Assembly (NCBI RefSeq): GCF_902833225.1
Contig: NZ_CADFEI010000013.1
Coordinates: 124,001 to 188,000, forward strand
DNA length: 64,000 nt
Reading direction: 5' to 3'
DNA from: Burkholderia sp. BCC1644
GTDB taxonomy: Bacteria > Pseudomonadota > Gammaproteobacteria > Burkholderiales > Burkholderiaceae
In this document: piece after piece, positions 1 through 8,354 of the stretch
Numbering within the stretch: position 1 is the first letter of the stretch
Layout: the number at the start of each line of letters is the position of its first letter
Program-made: the position numbers and the translations under genes
The notes under the pieces: generated by a model
What the model saw: only the letters and a program-made list of their open reading frames with translations
Database searches by the model: none
What the model was told of the DNA's origin: nothing

Positions 1-374
1 CCGCCGGCGGCCTCGATTGTCTCGACGAATTCGGCGACTGTCGCGCCGGCCGGAACGGTCAGCTTCATCGCGTCGACGAATTCCTCGCTGCGCAACCACG
101 GCACCGCGCCGTCGTTGATCTGCTCGACGCTCCAGTCCTGCCCGTGTCGACCGGCTTCGGGCGGCAGCAGGTTCGGTACGTCGAACGCCACGCGCAACAG
201 CTGCGCGCGCGAATCGCTGTAAGGCGGTTGCGCGACGTCCTGGTAAGGCACGTCGGCCCAGCTTTGACCGCATTGCAGGTCGAGCGGCAGGCAGGTAAAC
301 CACGCCCAGGGCGCGCGGACGAAGCACAGCCGGTAGCCGGTCCGCGCGCCGTCCAGATTGGCGATCAGCGTCAT
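1..374 (-). CDS. Hypothetical protein, 3' end outside window
   Basis: The reading frame runs leftward from an ATG at 372-374 and has no stop before the window edge, so only the first ~124 residues are visible. The protein begins MTLIANLDGARTGYRL and carries a WFTCLPLDL stretch and a proline-rich NLLPPEAG segment. I see no signal peptide, membrane segment or recognised catalytic motif. It is divergent from the beta-CASP hydrolase gene, and an FNR-type box at 508-521 lies between them, so it may share that low-oxygen control (inference). The family is unknown to me. Confidence 0.6.
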   Translation of the reverse strand, partial: MTLIANLDGARTGYRLCFVRAPWAWFTCLPLDLQCGQSWADVPYQDVAQPPYSDSRAQLLRVAFDVPNLLPPEAGRHGQDWSVEQINDGAVPWLRSEEFVDAMKLTVPAGATVAEFVETIEAAG

Positions 375-507
375 GATGGTTCGTCCCTGAAGCGTCGTAA
401 TCTCGCTGCGCATTGCGCACAGGGTGTACGCAACCTGCGCGGATGGCGGGATCACGAAATCGCCTTCGCGCATGCGACCACTATCGTGCCACCGTCCGGC
501 CCGGAGG

Positions 508-521
508 TTGATTGACGTCAA
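508..521. promoter_or_regulatory. FNR/ANR-type box upstream of beta-CASP hydrolase
   Basis: TTGAT-TGAC-GTCAA is a near-palindrome matching the FNR/ANR half-site pattern TTGAT-N4-ATCAA with one change. It lies about 140 bp upstream of the ATG at 658 and about 130 bp from the divergent start at 374. Nine similar sites occur elsewhere in the first 24.5 kb. Confidence 0.7.
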
Positions 522-657
522 ACAGGAGCAGCGCCGGCTGGTTGGCAAACCTCGCGCCCCCGGCATGGATACGGAAATCCCTGATTTCCATCAATTGTTC
601 CACGCGCATCCGCGCTGTAATCGGTTCACCGCTACCTCGAATCCCGGTGAGGCATTC

Positions 658-2061
658 ATGAAACTGACTTTTCTCGGTGCGACCGAAACCGTGACCGGCT
701 CGAAGTACCTGCTCGAGCGCGGCAACCGGCGCGTACTGGTCGATTGCGGGCTGTTCCAGGGCACGAAGAACCTGCGGCTGCGCAACTGGAGCCCGTTGCC
801 GGTCGCGCCCGACACGCTCGACGCGGTCGTGCTCACGCACGCACATGTCGACCATACCGGCTACCTTCCGGTGCTGGCGCGCGAAGGGTTTCGCGGGCCG
901 GTGTACTGCACGGCGGCCACGGCCGAACTCTGCGACATCATGCTGCGCGACAGCGCGCGATTGCAGGAAGAGGAAGCCGACTTCGCGAACCGCCACGGCT
1001 ACTCGAAGCATCACCCCGCACAGCCACTCTACACGCTGGACGATGCGCAGCGCGCGCTGCACCTGTTGAAGCCCGTCGCGTTCGACGAATGCACCGCGCT
1101 GGGCGACGGCCTGGCGTTCCGCCTGCTGCCGGCCGGGCATATTCTCGGCGCGGCGAGCGTCGTGATGCACTGGGATCACAAGGTACTGGCGTTCTCGGGC
1201 GACCTCGGCCGCTATCACGACCCGATCATGCAGCCGCCGCTGGCGCCCGCGCATGCGGACTACCTGGTTGTCGAATCGACGTACGGCGACCGGCTGCATC
1301 CGGAATCCGACCCCGAGAACGAACTGGCCGCGCTGTTCGACAAGACCTTCGCGCGCGGCGGTGTCGTGGTGATGCCCTGTTTCACCGTCGGCCGCGCGCA
1401 GGAAATCCTGCACTACATCGCGCGGCTGAAGGCGTCCGGCCGCATGGCACGCGTCCCGGTATTTCTCGACAGCCCGATGGCGACGGACGTGACCGAGATC
1501 TATCGTCACCATATTCTCGAACACCGGTTGACCCCGTCCGAAGCGAATGCGCTCGGTCACGCGGCCACGATGATCCGGTCGGTCGAGCAGTCGAAAGCGA
1601 TCGCCGAACATCATGGCCCGATGGTCATCATCGCCGGCAGCGGGATGGCGACGGGCGGCCGTGTACTGCACCACCTGAGCCGCTACGCGCCCGATGCGCG
1701 CAACACGATCGCGCTGGTCGGCTACCAGGCGGCCGGCACGCGCGGCGCGGCGCTGGCCGCGCACGAGCCGACACTGAAGATTCACGGCGAATACGTGCGC
1801 GTGCGCGCGCAGGTCGAGTCGATCACGACGCTCTCCGCGCATGCCGACTACGAGGAGATTCTCCGCTGGCTCGGTACGATGCAGCGCGCGCCGGTGCGGA
1901 CCTTCGTCACGCACGGCGAACCCGCGGCGGCCGATGCGTTGCGTCGGCGTATCGCGGAGCGACTGCACTGGTCGTGCGAGGTGCCGACTTACGCGCAGTG
2001 CGTCGATCTCGATGCGGTCGAATCGGGCGACACGCAGGAGCCGGCCGCGCTTTCATCCTGA
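658..2061 (+). CDS. MBL-fold/beta-CASP RNA-processing-type hydrolase
   Basis: A 467-residue metallo-beta-lactamase protein of the YSH1/CPSF73-like (COG1236) type. Residues 61-66 are HAHVDH, the Zn-binding HxHxDH motif. A later AGHILGA and FSGDLG supply further metal ligands. The beta-CASP insertion spans roughly residues 245-365, and the C-terminal RMMBL part includes SAHADYEE and THGEP. Family members are Zn-dependent RNA nucleases; the substrate here is unknown. I chose the ATG at 658 because GGTGAGG sits just upstream and the homologous MKLTFLGA N-terminus begins there; the frame is open further upstream without a good start. An FNR-type box at 508-521 suggests low-oxygen induction. Confidence 0.9.
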   Translation: MKLTFLGATETVTGSKYLLERGNRRVLVDCGLFQGTKNLRLRNWSPLPVAPDTLDAVVLTHAHVDHTGYLPVLAREGFRGPVYCTAATAELCDIMLRDSARLQEEEADFANRHGYSKHHPAQPLYTLDDAQRALHLLKPVAFDECTALGDGLAFRLLPAGHILGAASVVMHWDHKVLAFSGDLGRYHDPIMQPPLAPAHADYLVVESTYGDRLHPESDPENELAALFDKTFARGGVVVMPCFTVGRAQEILHYIARLKASGRMARVPVFLDSPMATDVTEIYRHHILEHRLTPSEANALGHAATMIRSVEQSKAIAEHHGPMVIIAGSGMATGGRVLHHLSRYAPDARNTIALVGYQAAGTRGAALAAHEPTLKIHGEYVRVRAQVESITTLSAHADYEEILRWLGTMQRAPVRTFVTHGEPAAADALRRRIAERLHWSCEVPTYAQCVDLDAVESGDTQEPAALSS

Positions 2062-2158
2062 CGGCAACGCCGACGGTGGCGGCAACGCTCGGGCCGGCGC
2101 GGCGGGAACCGGACATCGCGTACCAGTTCCCGTGCACGCACCGCTCGGCGATCGGCCC

Positions 2159-3199
2159 TCAACCGACTTCGATGATGACCTTCAGCGCATGGGTTTCAGC
2201 CGCGCGGCCGAAGGTGTCGTACGCACGCTCGACGTCATCGAGCGAAAACCGGTGCGTGATCAGGCGCGTCGGATCGAGACGCCCGGCGCGCACGGTCTTC
2301 AGCAGCATCGGCGTGCTGACCGTGTCGACGAGCCGTGTCGTGATCGAGATGTTGCGATCCCACAGCTTCTCGAGGTGCAGGTCGGCCTTGACCCCGTGCA
2401 CGCCGACGTTCGCGACCACGCCGCCCGGTGCCACCAGTGACGTGCACATCTCGAACGTCGCCGGAATGCCGACCGCCTCGATCGCGCAATCCACGCCGAC
2501 GCCGTCGGTCAGCTTCATGACTTCCGCCACCGGGTCGCCGGTGTGGCCGTCGAGGCAATCGGTCGCGCCGAAGCGCCGCGCCACGTCCAGCCGGTTGCTG
2601 TCCGGATCGATCATGATGATCTGCGCGGGCGAGTAGAACTGCGCGGTCAGCAACGCTGCCAGCCCGATCGGGCCCGCGCCGACGATCGCGACCGAGCAGC
2701 CGGGCTGCACCTTGCCGTTCAGCACGCCGCATTCGAACCCGGTCGGCAGGATGTCGGACAGCATCACGAGCGCGTCCTCGTCTGCGCCCGGCGGGATCCG
2801 GTAGAGGCTCGTCGGCGCATGCGGAATGCGCACGTACTCGGCCTGCGTGCCATCAATCCGGTTCCCGAGGATCCAGCCGCCCGTCGTGCAATGCGAATAC
2901 AGGCCGCGCCGGCAGTATTCGCAGCGGCCGCACGACGAGATGCATGAAATGAGCACATGATCGCCCGGCTTCAGCGAATCGACCGCAGCGCCGACCTGCT
3001 CGACGATGCCGACGCCCTCGTGGCCAAGAATGCGGCCGGGCTCGCACGTCGGTACATCGCCCTTGAGAATATGCAGATCGGTGCCGCAGATTGTCGTGCG
3101 CGTCACGCGGACGATCGCGTCGGTGGGCGACTGCAGTTCCGGCATGGGCCGCTCCTCGAGCGTCTTGCGCCCGGGCCCGTGGTAGACGAGTGCTTTCAT
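2159..3199 (-). CDS. Zinc-dependent alcohol dehydrogenase, MDR family
   Basis: A 346-residue medium-chain dehydrogenase. Catalytic Zn ligands are C38 (TTICGTD) and the GHE motif at 59-61. Structural Zn is bound by C90, C93, C96 and C104 (SCGRCEYCRRGLYSHC). The Rossmann motif VGAGPIGLAA follows near residue 173. It probably oxidises or reduces a short alcohol/aldehyde with NAD(H); the substrate is not readable from sequence. It is the last gene of the leftward phasin-phaB-phaC-pta unit, 40 bp after the phosphotransacetylase stop. That fits reductive disposal of acetyl units as ethanol or butanol under low oxygen (inference). Confidence 0.9.
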   Translation of the reverse strand: MKALVYHGPGRKTLEERPMPELQSPTDAIVRVTRTTICGTDLHILKGDVPTCEPGRILGHEGVGIVEQVGAAVDSLKPGDHVLISCISSCGRCEYCRRGLYSHCTTGGWILGNRIDGTQAEYVRIPHAPTSLYRIPPGADEDALVMLSDILPTGFECGVLNGKVQPGCSVAIVGAGPIGLAALLTAQFYSPAQIIMIDPDSNRLDVARRFGATDCLDGHTGDPVAEVMKLTDGVGVDCAIEAVGIPATFEMCTSLVAPGGVVANVGVHGVKADLHLEKLWDRNISITTRLVDTVSTPMLLKTVRAGRLDPTRLITHRFSLDDVERAYDTFGRAAETHALKVIIEVG

Positions 3200-3239
3200 C
3201 GCGGTTCCTCCATCGAAAAAAGGGTTACGGGTTCGTTGA

Positions 3240-4232
3240 TCAGGATTGCGGCGGATGCCGACCCTGCGCCAGCACCATCGCGAGTGCGCAGGATGCGATC
3301 CGGACAGCGACGCTGTCGGCGCGGCTCGTCAGCACGATCGGCACGCGTGCGCCCACGACGATGCCTGCGCTGACGGCACCGCCCAGATATTCGAGCTGCT
3401 TCGCGAGCAGGTTGCCCGCTTCGATATCGGGAACGATCAGGATGTCGGCGCGGCCGGCCACCGGCGAATCGATCCCCTTGTCGCGCGCGGCCCGCTGCGA
3501 TATCGCGTTGTCGAACGCGAGCGGGCCGTCGACGATCGCGCCCGCGATCTGGCCGCGCTCGGCCATTTTCGCGAGCGCGGCCGCATCGAGCGTCGAGCGC
3601 ATCGCCGGATTGACGGTTTCGACCGCGCACAGAACTGCCACGCGCGGGCAGGCAACGCCAAGCGCATGGGCGACGTCGATCGCGTTCTGCGTGATGGATG
3701 CCTTCTGCGCGAGATCCGGCGCGATGTTCACCGCCGCGTCGGTCAGGATGAACGGACGCGGATACGCCGGTGTCTCGATCAGGAAACAGTGGGACACGCG
3801 CTTGTCGGTGCGCAGGCCGGAATCTGCCGCGACGACCGCGCCCATCAGCTCGTCCGTATGCAGGCTGCCCTTCATCAGCGCGCCGGCGCGGCCGGCTGCC
3901 GCGAGTTCGACCGCGCGTGCCGCCGCCGCATGGCTGTGCGGGACGTCCTCGATCGTCCACTTCGAAAGATCGACGCCCGCCTCGTTCGCCACGAGCAGCA
4001 CCTTGGCGCGAGGCGCGACGATCAGCGGTTCGATCAATGCCCCCACAGGCGACGAGCCCAGCGCGGCAAGCGCAATGAGACTGGTCGCGTCGCACGGATG
4101 CACGACGGCGACGACGAGCGGCGCAGCGTTTCGTGCACGCGCGATCAGCGACGGCAGTTCGCCGTCCGCGCGCGGCAACAGGCCGGGCAGGCATGCGTCG
4201 TCGGAACCCGCCGGATGAAGGTTGTCGTTCAT
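3240..4232 (-). CDS. Phosphate acetyl/butyryltransferase
   Basis: A 330-residue protein of the PTA/PTB family. It swaps the CoA of an acyl-CoA for phosphate, giving acyl phosphate. Recognisable segments are VVAVVHPCDATSL near the N-terminus, GALMKGSLHTDELM mid-protein, GPLAFDNA and ILIVPDIEAGNLLAKQL. Its ATG (4230-4232) overlaps the phaC stop as ATGA, so translation is coupled. Paired with the acetate kinase gene at 8355 across the divergent promoter, it would turn acetyl-CoA into acetate and ATP. The family also includes butyryl- and bifunctional forms, so substrate choice is uncertain. Confidence 0.88.
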   Translation of the reverse strand: MNDNLHPAGSDDACLPGLLPRADGELPSLIARARNAAPLVVAVVHPCDATSLIALAALGSSPVGALIEPLIVAPRAKVLLVANEAGVDLSKWTIEDVPHSHAAAARAVELAAAGRAGALMKGSLHTDELMGAVVAADSGLRTDKRVSHCFLIETPAYPRPFILTDAAVNIAPDLAQKASITQNAIDVAHALGVACPRVAVLCAVETVNPAMRSTLDAAALAKMAERGQIAGAIVDGPLAFDNAISQRAARDKGIDSPVAGRADILIVPDIEAGNLLAKQLEYLGGAVSAGIVVGARVPIVLTSRADSVAVRIASCALAMVLAQGRHPPQS

Positions 4233-6049
4233 GTTTCGAGTACGTAGGCGCCGGGCGCCGCCGCGAGTCCCGCGGCCGGCGTACGGGCCGGCACGTCGCC
4301 CGACGAGCGCGCGTGCAACCAGTCGCTCCAGCATGTCCACCACGATCCGTCGACCGCCGGCGTATCGCGTACGAAGTCGTGCCGGCTGCGGTAGGCCGCG
4401 CCAGGTTCGCGGGTCGCACATCGATAATGGCGCCCCGGATGGCCCGGTTCGGACACGATGCCCGCGTTGTGCCCGCCCGATGTCAGCACGAAGGTCAGCG
4501 CGTGGTGCGTGAGCAGATGGAGCTTGTAGACGGAACGCCACGGGGACACGTGATCGCGCTCGGTGCCGACCACGAACGTCGGCACGTCGAGATCCGACAA
4601 CGCGACCGGCCGCCCGTCGACGCAGTAGCGGCCGGCCGCGAGATCGTTGTCGAGAAAGAGCCGCGTCAGGTATTCCGAATGCATGCGATAAGGCATGCGC
4701 GTGGTGTCCGCATTCCACGACATCAGGTCGTTGGGCTTCGTGCGCTTGCCGAGCAGATATTCGCTCATCATCCGCGACCAGATCAGGTCGCGCGCGTTCA
4801 GCAGTTCGAACGCGGCGGACATCTGCGCACCGTCCAGGTAGCCCTGCCGCCACATCAACGCATCGAGCGCGGACAGTTCGCTCGCATCGATGAACAGGCC
4901 GAGTTCTCCGGGTTCGCTGAAGTCGGTCTGGGCCGCCAGCAACGTCACCGAGCGCAGCGCTTCCTGTTGCTGCCCGTCGCGCGCCAGCGCCGCCGCGGCA
5001 ATCGCCAGCAACGTGCCGCCCAGACAATAGCCGGCCGCGTGGACCGCCTCGCCGCAGATCGACCGGGCGGCGTCAAGCGCCGCCATGCATCCGTCACGCA
5101 GGTAATCGTCGAGCCCGAGGTCGCGGGCCTCCGCGCCCGGGTTGCGCCACGACACGGCGAACACCGTGTAGCCGGCATCGACCAGGAAGCGGATCAGCGA
5201 ATTGTGCGGCTGCAGATCGAGGATGTAGTACTTCATGATCCACGACGGTACGATCAGGACCGGTTCGCGCGCCACGCGGGCCGTCGTCGGGTCGTACTGC
5301 AGCAGTTCGCACAACGCGTTGCGCCAGACGACGCGCCCCGGCGTGACCGCCACGTCGCGTCCCGGCAGATACGCGCGCGTGTCGCGGGCGGGTGTGCCAC
5401 AAGCCCGGTCGAGCCATGCGTTCGTGTCGTCGAGACAGTGCCGCGCGCCCGTCGCGAGGTTCGCGCCGCCGCTGCTCATTGTCGCGTCGAGTACGACCGG
5501 ATTGGTCGCCAGGAAGTTGCCGGGCGAGCACGCGTCCAGCCATTGACGTGCGACGAACCCGACCAGCTCCTCGTGGTGCCGTTCGACGCCCGGCACGCTG
5601 CGCGTCGCGTCGTGCCACCAGCGCTGGACCGACAGGAAACCGTCGCGATACACGCTGAACGGCCAGCCGGCCCACGCCGGCGCGGCGAAGCGCGGGTCGG
5701 CCTCGCCGGCATGCACGGCAAGGCCGCTCGTGTCGGCATCGTCGACGCTGCCCTCACGCCGGTTTGTCGCCGGTGCAACGGCGGCCGTGCACGCCTGCAT
5801 CGCGAGCTCGAAGCATTTTCCCGGCGACACCGCCAGATGCGCGCCCCAGTCGAGCACGGCCAGCGCGAGCGACACGGGCGACAGGCCGAAGGTCATCGCG
5901 GCGACGTTCGCATGCGCCGCCCGGTTCCATTGTTCGGCGGGGGTCATCCGGGACGACGCGCATTCGCTCGCCACCGGCGCCTGCCCGTCGTGGCCCGGCG
6001 TCTGCGTCGATTCTCGCGGGAGCGGCACCCGCATGATGGACGCTTTCAT
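4229..6049 (-). CDS. phaC: Poly(3-hydroxyalkanoate) synthase, PhaC
   Basis: A 606-residue class I-type PHA synthase. It polymerises (R)-3-hydroxyacyl-CoA into polyester at the granule surface. The lipase-like box GYCLGG lies at residues 340-345 with nucleophile C342. D499 (TERDHVSPW) and H527 (SGGHNAG) complete the triad. The usual PhaC N-terminal domain precedes the alpha/beta-hydrolase core. The start at 6049 is set by its 4-base ATGA overlap with the phaB stop. A longer open frame upstream runs through phaB and is not coding. The stop likewise overlaps the pta start. Confidence 0.95.
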   Translation of the reverse strand: MKASIMRVPLPRESTQTPGHDGQAPVASECASSRMTPAEQWNRAAHANVAAMTFGLSPVSLALAVLDWGAHLAVSPGKCFELAMQACTAAVAPATNRREGSVDDADTSGLAVHAGEADPRFAAPAWAGWPFSVYRDGFLSVQRWWHDATRSVPGVERHHEELVGFVARQWLDACSPGNFLATNPVVLDATMSSGGANLATGARHCLDDTNAWLDRACGTPARDTRAYLPGRDVAVTPGRVVWRNALCELLQYDPTTARVAREPVLIVPSWIMKYYILDLQPHNSLIRFLVDAGYTVFAVSWRNPGAEARDLGLDDYLRDGCMAALDAARSICGEAVHAAGYCLGGTLLAIAAAALARDGQQQEALRSVTLLAAQTDFSEPGELGLFIDASELSALDALMWRQGYLDGAQMSAAFELLNARDLIWSRMMSEYLLGKRTKPNDLMSWNADTTRMPYRMHSEYLTRLFLDNDLAAGRYCVDGRPVALSDLDVPTFVVGTERDHVSPWRSVYKLHLLTHHALTFVLTSGGHNAGIVSEPGHPGRHYRCATREPGAAYRSRHDFVRDTPAVDGSWWTCWSDWLHARSSGDVPARTPAAGLAAAPGAYVLET

Positions 6050-6792
6050 TTCATGTGCATGCCGCCGTTGACATCGAATTCGGCGCCTGTCGCAAATGCA
6101 CCCGCGTCGGAACACAGGAACGCGACGAGCGCGGCGATTTCGTCGGGATCGCCCAGACGGCCGACCGGAATCTGCGGCAGGATCTTCGTCTCGAGCACTT
6201 CCTTCGGCACCGACTCCAGCATCGCGGTGGCCAGGTAGCCGGGGGCGACCGTGTTGACCGTCACGCCGTGACGCGCGAGTTCGAGCGCGAGCGCCTTCGT
6301 GAAGCCGTGGATGCCGGCCTTCGCGGCCGCGTAGTTCGCCTGCCCGTACGCACCTCGCTCCCCGTTCACGGACCCGATGTTCACGATCCGCCCGAAGCCG
6401 GCGTCGATCATGCCAGGCACGAACGGCTTCGTCATGTTGAACAGGCCGTCGAGATTGGTGCGCAGCACCGCATCCCACATGCTCTTGGTCATCTTCACGA
6501 AGGTGGCATCGTGCGTGATGCCGGCGTTGTTGACGAGCACGTCGACGCGCCCGAACTCGGCCAGCACGCGTGCCGCACAATGCTGGCACGAGTCGTAGTC
6601 GGCCACGTCGACCTCGTACGCATGAAACGTGCGGCCCGCCTCGCGTTCGTGCGCGAGCCACGTCGCGACGTGGTCGTTGCGTTCGGTGTGCGACACCGCC
6701 ACCGTCATGCCGTCCTCGTGCAGTCGCCGGCTGATCGCGGCGCCAAGGCCGCCCATCCCGCCCGTGACGAACGCAACCCGTTCAGTGCGCAT
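6046..6792 (-). CDS. phaB: Acetoacetyl-CoA reductase, PhaB
   Basis: A 248-residue short-chain dehydrogenase. VTGGMGGLG at residues 9-17 is the nucleotide-binding turn, NNAG the structural motif, and YAAAK carries the catalytic Tyr and Lys. The IVNIGSVNGERGAYGQANYAAAKAG region is typical of PhaB, which reduces acetoacetyl-CoA to (R)-3-hydroxybutyryl-CoA with NADPH. I chose the ATG at 6792 over one 21 bp upstream because AGGAGC precedes it by about 6 bases. The start lies inside the last codons of the phasin-like gene. No beta-ketothiolase (phaA) is present nearby. Confidence 0.93.
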   Translation of the reverse strand: MRTERVAFVTGGMGGLGAAISRRLHEDGMTVAVSHTERNDHVATWLAHEREAGRTFHAYEVDVADYDSCQHCAARVLAEFGRVDVLVNNAGITHDATFVKMTKSMWDAVLRTNLDGLFNMTKPFVPGMIDAGFGRIVNIGSVNGERGAYGQANYAAAKAGIHGFTKALALELARHGVTVNTVAPGYLATAMLESVPKEVLETKILPQIPVGRLGDPDEIAALVAFLCSDAGAFATGAEFDVNGGMHMK

Positions 6793-7318
6793 GATCGTGC
6801 TCCTGCGCGGCATGGCTGCCGTCGAGACGCCGGACGTCCGCGGCCCCGTAGCCCGAATCGACGGCTCCCGTGATGCCGAGCTCGAACGCGGCCATCCAGT
6901 CGCGCCACGGCATGCTTGCTTCGTTGACCATGGCCAGCTTCCCGAGATCGGGCCACCAGTCGGTCTGGTGGCGCGACAGCGCGCCGGCGCTGTAATCGCT
7001 CAGCCACGTGCGCCATGCACTCGCGCTTTCGAACTGCCCGTGCATGCACAACTCGGCGGCACCCTGGCAGATCGCGACGGTGGCGACCGTGTAGTCGTGC
7101 ATCACCTGCCGCGCCGCTTCGCCGAACGCCGTCCACTCGCATGTCGCCGTGAGCGCCTGCTGCAGGTCGCGTACCGCGTCGCGGTCCCGTTCGATGCGCC
7201 GCCCAGCCAGCGCATGCCACTCGCGCTGCCAGGCGCAGTTCAGCGCGGCCATGCGCAACGCGAGGTCGCATCCGACGCGCCAGGCGTCGTTCGGTGTCGT
7301 CAAAGCGCGGGCGCTCAT
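6782..7318 (-). CDS. Phasin-like PHA granule-associated protein
   Basis: A 178-residue, helical, tryptophan-rich protein that starts MSARALTTPNDAWRVG and ends in a His-rich EHDHAH tail. It has no signal peptide. A GGAGGG ribosome site fixes the start at 7318. As the first gene of the phaB-phaC-pta-adh unit it is most likely a granule-associated phasin-like protein. The evidence is context plus composition, not a motif. Its 3' end overlaps the phaB start by 11 bp. The FNR-type box at 7426-7439 lies about 110 bp upstream. Confidence 0.7.
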   Translation of the reverse strand: MSARALTTPNDAWRVGCDLALRMAALNCAWQREWHALAGRRIERDRDAVRDLQQALTATCEWTAFGEAARQVMHDYTVATVAICQGAAELCMHGQFESASAWRTWLSDYSAGALSRHQTDWWPDLGKLAMVNEASMPWRDWMAAFELGITGAVDSGYGAADVRRLDGSHAAQEHDHAH

Positions 7319-7425
7319 CGTGTTCCCTCCTTCGATCCGGTCAATGGTTGGCATCCAACTCATGCCGCCTGCCCGCCATCGGCATTGCGACCGCCTCACT
7401 GTGCGGCCGCGGCGCACGGCTGCTG

Positions 7426-7439
7426 TTGATCTGAGTCAA
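7426..7439. promoter_or_regulatory. FNR/ANR-type box, divergent phasin/pha and usp-ackA promoters
   Basis: TTGAT-CTGA-GTCAA lies between the leftward phasin operon (start 7318) and the rightward usp-ackA unit (start 7507). The box centre is about 75 bp from the usp start, a suitable distance for class II activation with a short leader. One site could switch on PHB synthesis and acetate formation together. Confidence 0.75.
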
Positions 7440-7506
7440 GCGCGCGGAAACCCTGCTTCGTAGACTGGATTGCACTGGCGGATCACCCGTCGATGGAGCG
7501 ATTCCG

Positions 7507-8346
7507 ATGAGCTACAAAAGCATGGTCGTGCACCTCGATACGAGCGCCCGCGCGCATTCGCGTCTCGAGTTCGCGTTGCGTCTCGCCCGGCGCTTCGGTG
7601 CGCATCTCACCGGGCTGTTCGCGGTCTACACGCCCGAGCCGCATTCGTTCTACGTGATGGCCGGTTCCGCCGACTATTTCCGCGAGCACCGCGAGCAGCG
7701 CGACGAACGGCTCGCCGCGCTGGAGCGCCTGTTCCATGCGGAGACCGCTCGCGCGAAGGTGCCGTCAACCTGGGTTCGCGCGGACGAGCGCGCGAATCTG
7801 GCCGTGCCGCGCGCCGCCCGTCTCGCCGATCTAGTGATTGCCGGCCAGAGCGACCCGAACGATCCCGAGACCTACATCGACGACCAGTTTCCGGAAAACC
7901 TGGTGCTGTCCGCCGGCCGCCCGGTTCTGTTCTGGCCGTACACCGGAGAATTCCCATCGATCGGCGAACGGGTTTTCGTCGCGTGGGACGGCAGCCGCGA
8001 AGCGGCCCGCGCCGCGCACGACGCGCTCCCGTTTCTCGAGCATGCGAAGCGCACGACGGTCGTCGCCGTGGTCGACGCCGATTCGGAAGCGGCGACCACG
8101 CGCATTCCGGCCGCCGATGCCGCGCTGATGCTCGCGCGCCATGCACGGGACGTGAACGTGCTCGATATCGGGACCGGCACCGGCTCGTCGGTCGGCGACA
8201 CGCTGCTGTCGCGCGCTTACGAAACGGGTTCCGACCTGCTCGTGATGGGGGCCTACGGCCATCCTCGCTGGCAGGAACTGGTGATGGGCGGCGCCACGCG
8301 CACGGTGCTGGCGTCGATGACGCTGCCGGTGCTGATGTCGCATTGA
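7507..8346 (+). CDS. Universal stress protein, tandem UspA domains
   Basis: A 279-residue protein with two UspA domains. The first starts MSYKSMVVHLDTS and the second at about residue 155 with VFVAWDGSREAARA. The second domain ends in VMGAYGHPRWQELVMGGATRTVL, a variant of the G-x2-G-x9-G(S/T) nucleotide-binding loop. Such proteins bind ATP/AMP and support survival under starvation or anoxia. It is the first gene downstream of the FNR-type box at 7426 and is followed 8 bp later by acetate kinase. It is a close structural partner of the tandem Usp at 10123. Confidence 0.93.
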   Translation: MSYKSMVVHLDTSARAHSRLEFALRLARRFGAHLTGLFAVYTPEPHSFYVMAGSADYFREHREQRDERLAALERLFHAETARAKVPSTWVRADERANLAVPRAARLADLVIAGQSDPNDPETYIDDQFPENLVLSAGRPVLFWPYTGEFPSIGERVFVAWDGSREAARAAHDALPFLEHAKRTTVVAVVDADSEAATTRIPAADAALMLARHARDVNVLDIGTGTGSSVGDTLLSRAYETGSDLLVMGAYGHPRWQELVMGGATRTVLASMTLPVLMSH

Positions 8347-8354
8347 GCCGGCCG

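Noticed and set aside
424..657. Upstream extension of the hydrolase frame
   Set aside because: No homologous sequence, no ribosome site, and it contains the FNR box region.
481..1968. 495-residue minus-strand frame opposite the beta-CASP hydrolase
   Set aside because: Arg/Ala/Gln-rich antisense shadow; the plus strand has full family motifs.
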